From Ferdinandcohnia sp036962685 (GTDB taxonomy: Bacteria > Bacillota > Bacilli > Bacillales > Bacillaceae_L): a stretch of DNA of 64,000 nucleotides. The translations under genes were made by a program, and so were the position numbers. This document shows, one piece after another, positions 1 through 7,866 of this stretch; the stretch's first letter is position 1, and each line of letters begins with the position of its first letter. Under the pieces are notes generated by a model, which saw only the letters and a list, made by a program, of their open reading frames with translations, was not told where the DNA came from and searched no databases. The stretch is taken from positions 1 to 64,000 of the forward strand of contig NZ_JBALOP010000042.1 of NCBI RefSeq assembly GCF_036962685.1, in the 5' to 3' direction.

Positions 1-124
1 ACTTTTGGGGTGCAGTACATTTTCTATCCGAAATGGTCTGCTAATTAAATTATTTCTCTCCCTTATCTGAATCCGTTTGGTATGGCTTCCGTTGTTTTTT
101 GTCTATCTACATACAAATTATGGA

Positions 125-409
125 TTACTTTTCACTTGAACTCCTGGAACCTTTTTTTCGCCACCCTCTGAATGATAAATAACAAACTGCTGAAAAGAAA
201 ATGATACCTCCAATCCAAAGTTGCAAACTCTCAGATAAAAAATCAGGAGGCAGGATATCTAGTTTGTCCGTAATATACGTCCCGATTAACCGCAATAGGA
301 AAATGAAGATACTTAGGAAAATAACTTCCACTAAAAAGGTTTTAGGATGTAACTCCTTTTGCTCCCACCGAATGAGTGCGAGAGCTATGATAACCCCTAC
401 ATACATCAT
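125..409 (-). CDS. small membrane protein, unknown function
   Basis: A 94-residue protein with three hydrophobic segments (about residues 3-14, 27-47 and 63-82) and a basic, serine-rich tail, so it is probably an integral membrane protein. An AAGGT sequence lies about 10 nt before tandem ATG codons; the first is taken as start. It ends about 40 nt upstream of the next minus-strand gene's stop and does not overlap it. I do not recognise the family. Confidence 0.6.
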   Translation of the reverse strand: MMYVGVIIALALIRWEQKELHPKTFLVEVIFLSIFIFLLRLIGTYITDKLDILPPDFLSESLQLWIGGIIFFSAVCYLSFRGWRKKGSRSSSEK

Positions 410-447
410 GTTAATTACCTTCCCCCTGCAGACGCCTTGCTATAGTT

Positions 448-831
448 TTAAAGATTTTCGTAGATTTCAATCAGGTTGCCTGCTGGATCTCGGAAATGTG
501 CAACCTTCAACATCCAGTCTGCTTGCTCGTGTGGCTTTGTGATGAATTCAAGTTTATCCTTCATTTTTTCGTATGTATTCTCCACACTTTCCACCTTAAA
601 AACCAATGTTGTTTTATCCTGGTTATCTACTAATGATGCATACTCAGCACCAATTGCTGCCACCATTTGTTTTCTTTCGAAAAGGCCAAGCTTTACCCCA
701 CCAATTCCAGTAAAGTCGGCATATAGGGAACTCTCGTCTCCCCACGAAACCTCAAAACCTAATACGTCTCGGTAAAATATGAAACATTCTTGATAGTTAT
801 CTACTAACAGACGGATATGTGTAAGATTCAT
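448..831 (-). CDS. VOC (glyoxalase/bleomycin-resistance fold) family protein
   Basis: At 127 residues this is a single VOC unit: it opens with the beta-strand MNLTHIRLLVDN, has the FYRDVLGF helix, and ends with the 'FRDPAGNLIEIYE' strand typical of the superfamily. Such proteins bind a metal or a small ligand, and the substrate here cannot be told. AGGAGG lies 7 nt before the ATG. The gene follows the alpha/beta hydrolase on the same strand with an 11-nt gap, suggesting co-transcription. Confidence 0.85.
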   Translation of the reverse strand: MNLTHIRLLVDNYQECFIFYRDVLGFEVSWGDESSLYADFTGIGGVKLGLFERKQMVAAIGAEYASLVDNQDKTTLVFKVESVENTYEKMKDKLEFITKPHEQADWMLKVAHFRDPAGNLIEIYENL

Positions 832-842
832 TTTGTTCCTCC

Positions 843-1613
843 TTAGCGTATTATTTTACAGTTTTCAGGCGCTTCCTCTTCATTTACCCAAGTTTCGACC
901 ATTTCATTGAAAAAGTCCGGCATCGCCATCGAAACTCCGTGACCCATGTTCGGAATGAGGGTACCTTTAGTATTTGGGTTTGCTTTTACGAGATCATTGG
1001 CTGATTTTTTCATAATGGACTTTTCTTGTTCACCCACAGTCACCAATATGTTGGTGGACGCCTTTTTAAAATCGGACGGGATTGTGAACGACATATTCTC
1101 CCCTAATACACGGGTGAGAGAATCGGCAGTGATTTGGCAGCTTTCTTCATAATATTTTTCGAAATAATCGTCACCGACATATAAGGCTTTTGCTTGGAGT
1201 TTGGAAAACCATCTTTTCTTGACGAGTGGAGCAGATAGTTTAATAGTCGGTTGAATCCATTTTTTAGCATAAGTCATTGGCCGTACCAAGGCGCTGTTAA
1301 TGATTGCAAAGTCGATTAAATCAGGCTTCATGCTGAGTAGTTGCACAATAATTTGAGCACCAAGGGAAAATCCAATCAGGATTACTTTCTTTCCGTTTGA
1401 TTTTTCTTCGATTAATGCTATGACTCTTTCTGCACTGTCTTTGATTGAAAAAGGAATAGCGATGCTTTTCCCATGCCCGGGCAGATCTGGAACGAGGCAA
1501 TGGTACTGAGTGAAATATTGGACCTGTTTGTCCCACATCCAGCCACTCACCCCACCGCCATGCAAAAAGACCATCAGAGGCGCACTCGTATCGCCGTATT
1601 CTTGATAGTGCAT
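843..1613 (-). CDS. alpha/beta-fold hydrolase
   Basis: The sequence has the alpha/beta hydrolase layout: an oxyanion-hole HGGG near residues 18-21, the nucleophile elbow GFSLG with Ser near 83, and a late GHG that supplies the catalytic His. There is no signal peptide, so it should be cytoplasmic. An upstream in-frame GTG (1622) is possible, but it sits too close to the AGAGAGG ribosome site; the ATG at 1613 has 8 nt spacing and is preferred. Substrate unknown. It probably shares a transcript with the downstream VOC gene. Confidence 0.85.
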   Translation of the reverse strand: MHYQEYGDTSAPLMVFLHGGGVSGWMWDKQVQYFTQYHCLVPDLPGHGKSIAIPFSIKDSAERVIALIEEKSNGKKVILIGFSLGAQIIVQLLSMKPDLIDFAIINSALVRPMTYAKKWIQPTIKLSAPLVKKRWFSKLQAKALYVGDDYFEKYYEESCQITADSLTRVLGENMSFTIPSDFKKASTNILVTVGEQEKSIMKKSANDLVKANPNTKGTLIPNMGHGVSMAMPDFFNEMVETWVNEEEAPENCKIIR

Positions 1614-1712
1614 TGTGCACACCTCTCTTTTTTATAACTTGATATTTCCATTATATGTTTATCGAAAATTTCTGTCTAATTTAGTAGTTTAGGGGAGAAA
1701 TTTTATTTGTGT

Positions 1713-1806
1713 TATCAGCCATAAATTCAAATTATTGGCCGTAAAAACTTTCTATTGACCGTAAATCTCATTTATCAGCCATATTTTTTGATTATTAGCT
1801 GTAAAG
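1713..1806. repeat. tandem array, period 20, TATYRGCCRTAAA family
   Basis: Units start at 1713, 1733, 1753, 1773 and 1793, so the spacing is exactly 20 nt. Each has a conserved core (tatcagccata, tattggccgtaaa, tattgaccgtaaa, tatcagccata, tattagctgtaaa) followed by about 8 variable AT-rich bases. It lies between two minus-strand genes. The function is unknown. Confidence 0.8.
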
Positions 1807-1865
1807 TGTTCTCGTGCCTGAGTTTTTCACTAAATAAAAAACCATATCGCACTCTATCATTTAGT

Positions 1866-1940
1866 TACTGTCACTAATCGGCAATTTACTGTCACTATTT
1901 CCGAAATACTGTCACTATCCGAAAAATACTTTCTCTAGTA
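1866..1940. repeat. tandem array, period 20-21, TACTGTCACTA family
   Basis: Units begin at 1866, 1887, 1907 and 1927, the last one degenerate (tactttctcta). The core TACTGTCACTA is the reverse complement of the TAGTGACAGTA core of the array at 8861, so the same family occurs here in the opposite orientation. Confidence 0.8.
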
Positions 1941-1958
1941 AAATAACCTAATGCAAAA

Positions 1959-1979
1959 CCCCAAGGAATCTCCTTGGGG
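1959..1979 (-). terminator. rho-independent terminator of the AraC/GyrI gene
   Basis: A perfect 9-bp stem (CCCCAAGGA / TCCTTGGGG) with a 3-nt loop, followed on the minus strand by TTTTG. It starts 8 nt past the stop codon of the AraC-type gene. Confidence 0.85.
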
Positions 1980-1987
1980 CTCACACT

Positions 1988-2842
1988 TTACTTCACTGGA
2001 ATCCAAATTTCTGAGTAATAATTAGTTTCATATGCGTTTCCATCCGGGTACATTTCGAACTCTGCCGTTCCGGCATACTCATATCCGCTTGATGGAAACC
2101 ATTCTGAGTAGATTTTTTTCCACGCGTCCTGCATTGCAGCTGGCATCGCGCCATGTACTTCGAATACGGCCCATTTTGCTGCTGGAATATCCAAAGTTTC
2201 AAACTTTCCTGATGTGCCACCAACGTTTTCTACCGCCACCCAATAATCGATGGCTTTAACATTCGGTGCACTGACACAGACTCCCAAAATCCCATTAATT
2301 TCGCCATCTATCAATGGCATTAATGCATCACAGGTGCCATCGGAATTCACTTCTTTCCATAACTTCGGAATACGACTAAGATGCTCATCATTCTCACACG
2401 AAAAATTGCGCTTTACTCCAACTGCTTTAAATCCTTCCTTCTCAACAATACGATACTTCACTGGATCTGCTCCTTTCAAACTCACCTGGATGACCAGGCG
2501 GCTATATGATTGCAGCTTTCCAATCCCCTTTCGGATATCACTAGGCGTTACACCGTGCTGTTTCCGAAAAGCTTTTGTGAAAGCCTCGGGAGTGTCGTAG
2601 CCGTATTTGTAGGCTAGATCAATAATCTTTGTATCCGCTCTCGATAATTCTTCAGCGGCAAGTGTTAACCGGCGCCGACGGAGATAATCGCCCACTGTGA
2701 TGTCTGTTAATATCGAGAACGTACGTTGAAAATGAAACGGTGATGCATTCGCATGCCCAGCAATCTCCTCGATTGAGACGTCTTCAAGCAAATGGTCCTC
2801 CATAAAATCAATTGCATTTTGTAATGATTCTAGCCAGCTCAT
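1988..2842 (-). CDS. AraC-family transcriptional regulator with GyrI-like effector domain
   Basis: The first ~105 residues form an AraC double helix-turn-helix, including a 'HANASPFHFQRTF' recognition region and a second HTH in 'YDTPEAFTKAFRKQHGVTP'. The remaining ~155 residues form a GyrI-like ligand-binding domain ending in the typical 'E(I)WIPVK'. This is the Rob/SoxS-like architecture used to sense small, often toxic, hydrophobic molecules. AAGGAG lies 8 nt before the ATG at 2842; a GTG nine bases upstream is less likely. The promoter it controls is not evident. Confidence 0.9.
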   Translation of the reverse strand: MSWLESLQNAIDFMEDHLLEDVSIEEIAGHANASPFHFQRTFSILTDITVGDYLRRRRLTLAAEELSRADTKIIDLAYKYGYDTPEAFTKAFRKQHGVTPSDIRKGIGKLQSYSRLVIQVSLKGADPVKYRIVEKEGFKAVGVKRNFSCENDEHLSRIPKLWKEVNSDGTCDALMPLIDGEINGILGVCVSAPNVKAIDYWVAVENVGGTSGKFETLDIPAAKWAVFEVHGAMPAAMQDAWKKIYSEWFPSSGYEYAGTAEFEMYPDGNAYETNYYSEIWIPVK

Positions 2843-2892
2843 TTCCCTCACTCCTTACCTCAATTCTATCTGGCACATGATCTTTCATCCTG

Positions 2893-3345
2893 TCATTTTG
2901 TGCTTAGTTGGGACAGATTTTTGATAAAAAAGTTCCGGGTATCATCGTGGGTGAGTTTGTCCAAAACCTCTTCTTTTGTAAAAAACTTAAGTTCTGCAAT
3001 TTCCTCATCTATTGGCGACAGACCGCTTACATCACCTTTACATTCAACCAAGAACATCGTCGTCTCCTGACGCTCATAACCGATTTTCACTTTCAATTTT
3101 TCAGGAAATTCAAAGCAAATTTTTTCATACAACTGCTTCAAAATTAAAAAATCAGTCGACCCGGTTTCTTCTTTCAGTTCACGAAGCAGCGCATGTTGAG
3201 CAGATTCATCATTGTCTTCAATTCCACCCTTGATGAAATCCCACTCACCTGGTATTTTTTCGGAACCGATTTTAATTTTATGTACAAGCAAAAATTGATC
3301 ATCCTTATAGACAATTGCCCCAACCGCTTGTCTAATCAAAGACAT
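2893..3345 (-). CDS. Nudix hydrolase
   Basis: A Nudix fold with a signature box running GGIEDNDESAQHALLRELKEETG (about residues 42-64), containing the REL-x-EE metal-binding core. These enzymes hydrolyse nucleoside diphosphates linked to a moiety X. The likely start is the ATG at 3345, preceded by AAGGAAAC. The open frame extends further upstream but would overlap the peptidase gene deeply. It overlaps the upstream peptidase stop by 14 nt, which suggests translational coupling. Confidence 0.85.
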   Translation of the reverse strand: MSLIRQAVGAIVYKDDQFLLVHKIKIGSEKIPGEWDFIKGGIEDNDESAQHALLRELKEETGSTDFLILKQLYEKICFEFPEKLKVKIGYERQETTMFLVECKGDVSGLSPIDEEIAELKFFTKEEVLDKLTHDDTRNFFIKNLSQLSTK

Positions 3346-3967
3346 GAGGCTCGTTTCCTTCATGCTCAACCATCTGCCCATTTTTAAAATATACGCCTGA
3401 ATTTTCGTCGATTCCATATCCAGGAACATTCAATTTTGAAATTGCCTCTATAAGATATTTTTCTTCGTTCCATTCCGAGAAATGAACGGAAATCACACCG
3501 TTTTTAATTAAGCCCAAGCCCTGTAAATATATCTGTTCTTGCTGTGCTGTGTCCTCAGGCGAGATAACGCAGTGCTCACAGGAGACTAAAGCACCTGCTG
3601 AAAAACCAGCAATTGGAACTCCATTAGTAAACATTTTTCGAATGATATCTCCTACCGGGGTATCGACAATATAGGCACGGTATTGCTCGGTTACCCCTCC
3701 TCCGATAATAATCCCGGTGCATCTTTGGAGTTGAGTTAGTTGTTCTTGAGATGGGTTATCCGAAAGTACAAAATAATAAAAGTCGTGCACTCCATTGTCC
3801 TCTAAAACCCTCGTATAGCTCGGCATATACTTTTGCCAGCCTGGACGCTTAAGAAACAAAATAGCAATCCTAGTAGCGGAATTTCCAGCTAAACCCACAA
3901 ATCTCTTCCCTAATTTTTGATTAAAAGGAGGTCCTCCCCCAAACAAAAATATATGTGTATCTGACAA
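3332..3967 (-). CDS. peptidase E family (S51), type 1 glutamine-amidotransferase-like fold
   Basis: This 211-residue protein has 'GIIIGGGVTEQY' and the nucleophile motif GFSAGA (Ser about 123), as in the S51 dipeptidase E/cyanophycinase family. Aspartyl dipeptidase activity is plausible but not proven. The start is TTG, 12 nt after AAAAGGA. It overlaps the downstream Nudix gene, so the two are probably one operon. Confidence 0.8.
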   Translation of the reverse strand: MSDTHIFLFGGGPPFNQKLGKRFVGLAGNSATRIAILFLKRPGWQKYMPSYTRVLEDNGVHDFYYFVLSDNPSQEQLTQLQRCTGIIIGGGVTEQYRAYIVDTPVGDIIRKMFTNGVPIAGFSAGALVSCEHCVISPEDTAQQEQIYLQGLGLIKNGVISVHFSEWNEEKYLIEAISKLNVPGYGIDENSGVYFKNGQMVEHEGNEPHVFD

Positions 3968-4045
3968 TTTATCTTCAGTCCTTTTTCGAAAATGTTAAGA
4001 TTTATATATATTTCGATAACAATTATTAAAATCCTTTTATTAAAA

Positions 4046-4074
4046 TGAAACGTTTTGGATGACTAATATCTCTA
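4046..4074 (+). promoter_or_regulatory. possible ECF-type autoregulatory promoter
   Basis: TGAAAC at 4046-4051 matches the usual ECF -35 element and lies about 50 nt before the sigma gene start. No clear CGTC -10 element follows at the expected spacing (ATCTCT is there instead), so this is tentative. Confidence 0.3.
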
Positions 4075-4100
4075 ACTAATAGAAGAAAGGAGGAAGGATT

Positions 4101-4625
4101 TTGAATATCAGTAAACTTGTCGCAAAGGCAAAAAAGGGAAATAACCGTGCTTTTCAGGAATTAATTGATACCGAAAAAACGAAGCTTTATAAAATGGCAT
4201 ATTTGTATATGAAAAATGAAGACGATGCACTTGAGGTATTTCAGGAAACCGTTTATAAGGCGCTCGCCTCTCTTAAGGATTTAAAAAATGATACATATTT
4301 TTCAACTTGGATTACTCGAATTCTTATTAATACCGCAATTGATCAACTTCGCAGGAAAAAAAGAGTAATACCAATGGAACGAGATTTCCTCGAGAGCAAA
4401 GGACCTTCTTACATAAATAAGGAAGCCGATTCCGACTTATTGAACGCCATTAAAGGATTAGACGAAAAATATAAAACCGTTTTAGTTTTAAGGTTTTACA
4501 AGGATTTCACAATAAAGCAAATCGCTGAATTTCTCGATTGTCCAGAAGGTACTGTAAAAACAAATATACACCGAGGGATTGCCCTTTTGCGCAATCAATT
4601 AAAGGAGGTCATCGTGAATGAATAA
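4101..4625 (+). CDS. ECF-type sigma-70 family RNA polymerase sigma factor
   Basis: This 174-residue protein has region 2 (residues ~8-75, with DDALEVFQETVYKAL and FSTWITRILINTAID) and region 4 (residues ~110-165, with 'FLDCPEGTVKTNIHRGIALLR'), which recognise the -10 and -35 elements. The start is TTG after AAGGAGGAAGG. The 3' end overlaps the next gene by 8 nt, the usual sigma/anti-sigma coupling. The signal and regulon are unknown. Confidence 0.92.
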   Translation: MNISKLVAKAKKGNNRAFQELIDTEKTKLYKMAYLYMKNEDDALEVFQETVYKALASLKDLKNDTYFSTWITRILINTAIDQLRRKKRVIPMERDFLESKGPSYINKEADSDLLNAIKGLDEKYKTVLVLRFYKDFTIKQIAEFLDCPEGTVKTNIHRGIALLRNQLKEVIVNE

Positions 4626-5928
4626 ACATTTTCCTGAATTTAATAAAGAGCTTGAAAACATTCATGTGCCCGTTGAGAAGCTTGATCGCATTATTCAACA
4701 AACAATAAATGAACATCATAAACAAAAACCACGACGTAAAAAAATAATCCTAACAACCATCGGCTCGGTTGCAGCAGCCTTTATCCTGTTTTTAGGGTCT
4801 GCTACTTTTTCACCGACATTAGCAAAGGTCGCGTCTGAAATTCCATTAGTCGGAACGTTTTTCAATGAGTCTGGTGATGAAGGACTGCAAATCGCAGGAA
4901 AAAGTGGGCTTACTCAAGTCGTTAACCAGACAGCAAAAGATAATGGTGTGACACTAACAATGAAAGAAATTTTTTATGATGGGACTCGGCTAACATTTGG
5001 TATGACCCACGAATCACTTTTTGCGCTTGGAGATATCGAGCGTCCAACCATTTTGGTGAACGGGAAAGAGATTAATTTTAGTGCAGGTACCACTGGAAAA
5101 TTTAGTAACCCATCTAAATATGAAATAGTCATGGATATTAAGCCGACTGAAGATCTGCCGGAAGAGTTTGATATGAAGGTCATCATTGATGCTGTTGGAC
5201 TAATACCTGGGAATTGGGAATTTGAATTTCCAGTGAAGCAATCAAACGAGGTGACAGTTATTCAACTTAACAAAACAAATGTTATTTATGATGCAGAAGT
5301 GACTGTTGAAACTGTAAAGCTCGGTCCAGCAGGAACAGATTTAGCAATTCAAATAAAATCGGATCCAAATAATCCAAAAATGGACCCTTATATAGATTTA
5401 CATTTTGCAATGATTGATGAACAGGGTAGAGTTCTACGAAGTCTTTCTTCCAGTGGGCATGGAGATACGATCGACGGAATTGAGCTTGTTAACCTTGATT
5501 ATCTTTATACGCCAATTAAAGATGGAGTGAAAAGGCTGACGATCCTACCTTACAAGATTCCTAGGGGTATGGGAGCTGTTGATGAGGTATCTGTTTCATT
5601 AAATGAAACACTTCCATTAACGCTCGACCAAGGTGAGGTAGGAAAAATAACAGTGACGGATACTGAGTTTCTTGATGATAAAACAGTTGTATATTTTGAA
5701 TTGGATAGTGAGTTCCCATTTGACGATAACTTAACGATGAATCGAACATGGTTAGAATCGAAGGATGGCAAGGATTTATCGTTCCAAGACAAACCTTTTG
5801 CGAAACGAATTAAAGGGAATCTTTTCATGCAGGAATTTGAAGCGACAAAGACTAAAGACGTCAAATTTAAGGCTGCTAAAATCCCTAAGCCAGTTATGTT
5901 TGATCCTTTTGAAATTACATTACCATAA
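4618..5928 (+). CDS. membrane-anchored anti-sigma factor, DUF4179-type
   Basis: The N-terminal ~40 residues are cytoplasmic and should bind the sigma factor. One transmembrane segment follows (about 44-62, IILTTIGSVAAAFILFLGSA), then ~370 extracytoplasmic residues that resemble DUF4179 plus a C-terminal immunoglobulin-like region. It is translationally coupled to the ECF gene. By family analogy it holds the sigma factor inactive until an envelope signal triggers release. The DUF4179 assignment is from memory of the family pattern. Confidence 0.8.
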   Translation: MNKHFPEFNKELENIHVPVEKLDRIIQQTINEHHKQKPRRKKIILTTIGSVAAAFILFLGSATFSPTLAKVASEIPLVGTFFNESGDEGLQIAGKSGLTQVVNQTAKDNGVTLTMKEIFYDGTRLTFGMTHESLFALGDIERPTILVNGKEINFSAGTTGKFSNPSKYEIVMDIKPTEDLPEEFDMKVIIDAVGLIPGNWEFEFPVKQSNEVTVIQLNKTNVIYDAEVTVETVKLGPAGTDLAIQIKSDPNNPKMDPYIDLHFAMIDEQGRVLRSLSSSGHGDTIDGIELVNLDYLYTPIKDGVKRLTILPYKIPRGMGAVDEVSVSLNETLPLTLDQGEVGKITVTDTEFLDDKTVVYFELDSEFPFDDNLTMNRTWLESKDGKDLSFQDKPFAKRIKGNLFMQEFEATKTKDVKFKAAKIPKPVMFDPFEITLP

Positions 5929-5933
5929 CGGAA

Positions 5934-5957
5934 AAGTCAGGCCTTGTCGCCTGACTT
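5934..5957. terminator. bidirectional terminator between convergent genes
   Basis: A 9-bp perfect stem AAGTCAGGC / GCCTGACTT with a 6-nt loop lies between the anti-sigma gene and the convergent DUF3231 gene, with a T-rich stretch downstream on the plus strand. Confidence 0.75.
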
Positions 5958-5962
5958 ATTTG

Positions 5963-6970
5963 TTATTCATTATCCACGAGCGCTTTCCTATCAACCGCAT
6001 GTGGCGGTTTTTCAAACCATCCCTCATCAATCATGATATTAGCGCCATCTTCTACATATCGACCAATATCTAAAATGAATTTACTTAACATTAGCCCAAT
6101 GTCTCGTCTTCCGTTTAGTGACATTGCATTTGCATAGGAGCGTATCTTCATCGAGAACATATCAATTTTATGGAATGTCATTAACTTATCTGAGAATGGT
6201 GGAATCGTTGATGCCTCGACTAAATCATCAAGTAATGGATGACCAGGCAAATTTTCTTCATGAAGCTTTGCCAAACAATCTTTAATATGGTCCATTGTAA
6301 TTTCCTTACCACGGAGCATAAATTCCTTCACCTTTTTACGATCTGCCACTTGACTGAATCCCATCAATAGACCCTTACTTGCTACATTATTTTCAAGGTT
6401 ATCTTGGAGGTGAGCAATTTCTAAAGCATGAAGAGGTCTAACGTCACCTAAGAATCCAGCTAAATAGCTCTGTTTTTCTACAAAAGCTACTTCTTTCGGG
6501 ATTGGAATAACTGGTGGTTTCGTTAAATAGCCCTTTTTTTCTAACGTTTCATTTAAATCAACTAAAAAATGGACCGTATCCAGATCGAATTTGATTACCG
6601 CATCCCTTATGTCTGGTCGGATCATCATAGGTATCGCTGTGGAGTAAAGACTTAGCCCTGCTTTCGCCGTATATTTTAAATAATGAAGATAAAATTCATC
6701 AGCGAACAACCTAGGTGCATCTAGGTTTACATCTTTTTTGACATCAAAACCAATTGGGATTGGGAAATTTTCTTTATTATATATCTTCGTGATGTCCTCG
6801 GTAATTTTTTGACTAATGCTTTTTGCTTTTTTTAAGATTTCCATGATGTCAGCATCCTGACAATGTTTTTGAAAATAGGTTAACACGCAAATAGCCATTG
6901 TGTTCCCCATATAAACCGCCCAAAGCTTTCCCATTTCGGCTGAAGTTAGTTGTTCGTTGTTGGGTTTCAT
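5963..6970 (-). CDS. DUF3231 family protein (two repeated halves)
   Basis: A 335-residue soluble helical protein. Two homologous halves are visible: 'LTSAEMGKLWAVYMGNTMAI' near the N-terminus and 'PRLFADEFYLHY' and 'YLAGFLGDVRPLHALEIAHL' in the middle and second half. This is the arrangement of DUF3231 proteins, common in Bacillus and thought to be ferritin-like helical bundles. The biochemical role is unknown. ATG start with AGGAG upstream. It converges on the anti-sigma gene. Confidence 0.8.
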   Translation of the reverse strand: MKPNNEQLTSAEMGKLWAVYMGNTMAICVLTYFQKHCQDADIMEILKKAKSISQKITEDITKIYNKENFPIPIGFDVKKDVNLDAPRLFADEFYLHYLKYTAKAGLSLYSTAIPMMIRPDIRDAVIKFDLDTVHFLVDLNETLEKKGYLTKPPVIPIPKEVAFVEKQSYLAGFLGDVRPLHALEIAHLQDNLENNVASKGLLMGFSQVADRKKVKEFMLRGKEITMDHIKDCLAKLHEENLPGHPLLDDLVEASTIPPFSDKLMTFHKIDMFSMKIRSYANAMSLNGRRDIGLMLSKFILDIGRYVEDGANIMIDEGWFEKPPHAVDRKALVDNE

Positions 6971-7174
6971 TTCCTATCTCCTCATTACTTTTTTATCTAG
7001 TATTTTGCAAGATGAGCGGATGTATTCAAAAATTGTAGGAGCCCGAAATATTTTTCGACAAAAATTCCTTTTAATTAATTAGGACAAGCCTGTTTCATCA
7101 ACGTTTGAGGAGGAGCCCCATTTTTAAATAAAAAATTCTGTGACAAAGTTCTACACTTTGGATTATTTTTACAT

Positions 7175-7203
7175 TTGATTTCATGGATTCAATCATGTAG
7201 TAT
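7175..7203 (+). promoter_or_regulatory. sigma-A promoter for the structured RNA
   Basis: TTGATT (7175-7180), a 17-nt spacer and TAGTAT (7198-7203) give a good vegetative promoter, with a predicted start near 7210. No ORF with a ribosome site follows before the terminator at 7415. Confidence 0.6.
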
Positions 7204-7209
7204 ACAGAT

Positions 7210-7450
7210 ACAAGCTACATTGTACGTAATCATAATAAAGTTTAACCTTTGAGCTGAAATAGGGAGTTTTACATTGAGACTGGAATGGCAGGCCTTCGTC
7301 CATGGCGACTTGAAGGACATACAGGAACGTTTCTGCAAACACCCACTTTGAGGAGTGGTGGTTTTAAACTTTCTTAGGGTATTACGGCAATTGTGGCTTT
7401 TCCCATTTACAGTCAATCCATTTTCCGTATGGAGAGTGGATTTTTTATTT
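7210..7450 (+). ncRNA. candidate structured non-coding RNA, identity not recognised
   Basis: A free-standing transcription unit of about 240 nt with its own promoter and a strong terminator. A long-range closing stem pairs CTGAAATAGGGA (7254-7265, with bulges) with TCCCATTTACAG (7401-7412). Inside are a hairpin CCTTC-GTC...GAC-GAAGG (about 7293-7317) and another, CCACT...AGTGG (about 7344-7360). The layout (closing stem, inner hairpins, terminator) could fit a 6S-like or other regulatory RNA, but I cannot match it to tmRNA, SRP RNA, RNase P RNA or a known riboswitch. Confidence 0.5.
7415..7450 (+). terminator. terminator of the structured RNA
   Basis: A 12-bp stem, AATCCATTTTCC / GGAGAGTGGATT, with two G-T pairs and a GTAT loop is followed by a run of T. 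It closes the ncRNA candidate and lies about 65 nt before the tRNA. Confidence 0.85.
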
Positions 7451-7464
7451 GTCTTTCACAGGTC

Positions 7465-7494
7465 TTGACCATTCGAGCAAATTAATTTTATAAT
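7465..7494 (+). promoter_or_regulatory. promoter of tRNA-Arg
   Basis: TTGACC (7465-7470), an 18-nt spacer and TATAAT (7489-7494), about 24 nt before the mature tRNA 5' end. Confidence 0.75.
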
Positions 7495-7517
7495 TATTTA
7501 CTGTAGTGTATTTTCAT

Positions 7518-7591
7518 GTCCCAGTAGCTCAGTAGGATAGAGCGACAGCCTCCTAAGCTGTAGGTCGTAGGTTCGATTCCTATCTGGGACG
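7518..7591 (+). tRNA. tRNA-Arg (anticodon CCU)
   Basis: The cloverleaf is complete: a 7-bp acceptor stem GTCCCAG/CTGGGAC, D arm, an anticodon stem ACAGC/GCTGT with loop CTCCTAA (anticodon CCT in DNA), and a T arm with GTTCGATT-type loop. A 74-nt gene with discriminator G; CCA is not encoded. It reads AGG codons. It is a single-gene transcription unit with its own promoter and terminator. Confidence 0.97.
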
Positions 7592-7600
7592 CTAAAGACG

Positions 7601-7628
7601 AGCCCCTCGGTGTTGAGGGGCTTTTTTT
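7601..7628 (+). terminator. terminator of tRNA-Arg
   Basis: AGCCCCTC / GAGGGGCT 8-bp stem with a 6-nt loop followed by eight T. Confidence 0.9.
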
Positions 7629-7655
7629 TGCAATGAAAAAAAGAGGCCTAAGCCT

Positions 7656-7866
7656 CTACACGTCCTTTGTTTTCGTTTCTTTCGTAACATACGCTGAAAC
7701 CCCTTCGGTAATTGTGCGATCGATATCGAGATAGGGTTTTCCACGAAGTGCCTCATTTGAATAGATTTCAATACTTTCTTCTTTTGTATCCTTTGGCAAA
7801 CTGAACACCCCCAACCTTGGCAATTTCTGCATTAGCCATATTGTGGGCAATCTGTTCAATGTTCAT
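7656..7866 (-). pseudogene. frameshifted small conserved-looking gene
   Basis: An ATG at 7866 overlaps the stop of the upstream VOC gene as ATGA, but its frame hits a stop after about 28 codons. Removing one G from the five-G run (C run at 7808-7812 on the plus strand) joins MNIEQIAHNMANAEIAKVG to VFSLPKDTKEESIEIYSNEA and onward, giving one ~69-residue protein that ends at 7656. The event is a single-base slip in a homopolymer: either real inactivation, phase variation or a sequencing error. Family unknown. Confidence 0.65.

Larger units (their letters stand above)
1614..1987. other. 374-nt intergenic region with two 20-nt-period repeat arrays
   Basis: No ORF with a ribosome site is visible. 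The region holds two short degenerate tandem arrays (1713-1805 and 1866-1940) and the terminator of the AraC-type gene (1959-1979). The repeats are listed separately. Confidence 0.8.

Noticed and set aside
201..542. 113-residue plus-strand ORF opposite the small membrane protein and VOC gene
   Set aside because: Shadow of minus-strand genes: no ribosome site and no domain.
7189..7416. 75-residue minus-strand ORF over the structured RNA region
   Set aside because: Lies antisense to the candidate RNA, has no ribosome binding site and an odd composition; the promoter and terminator point to the other strand.
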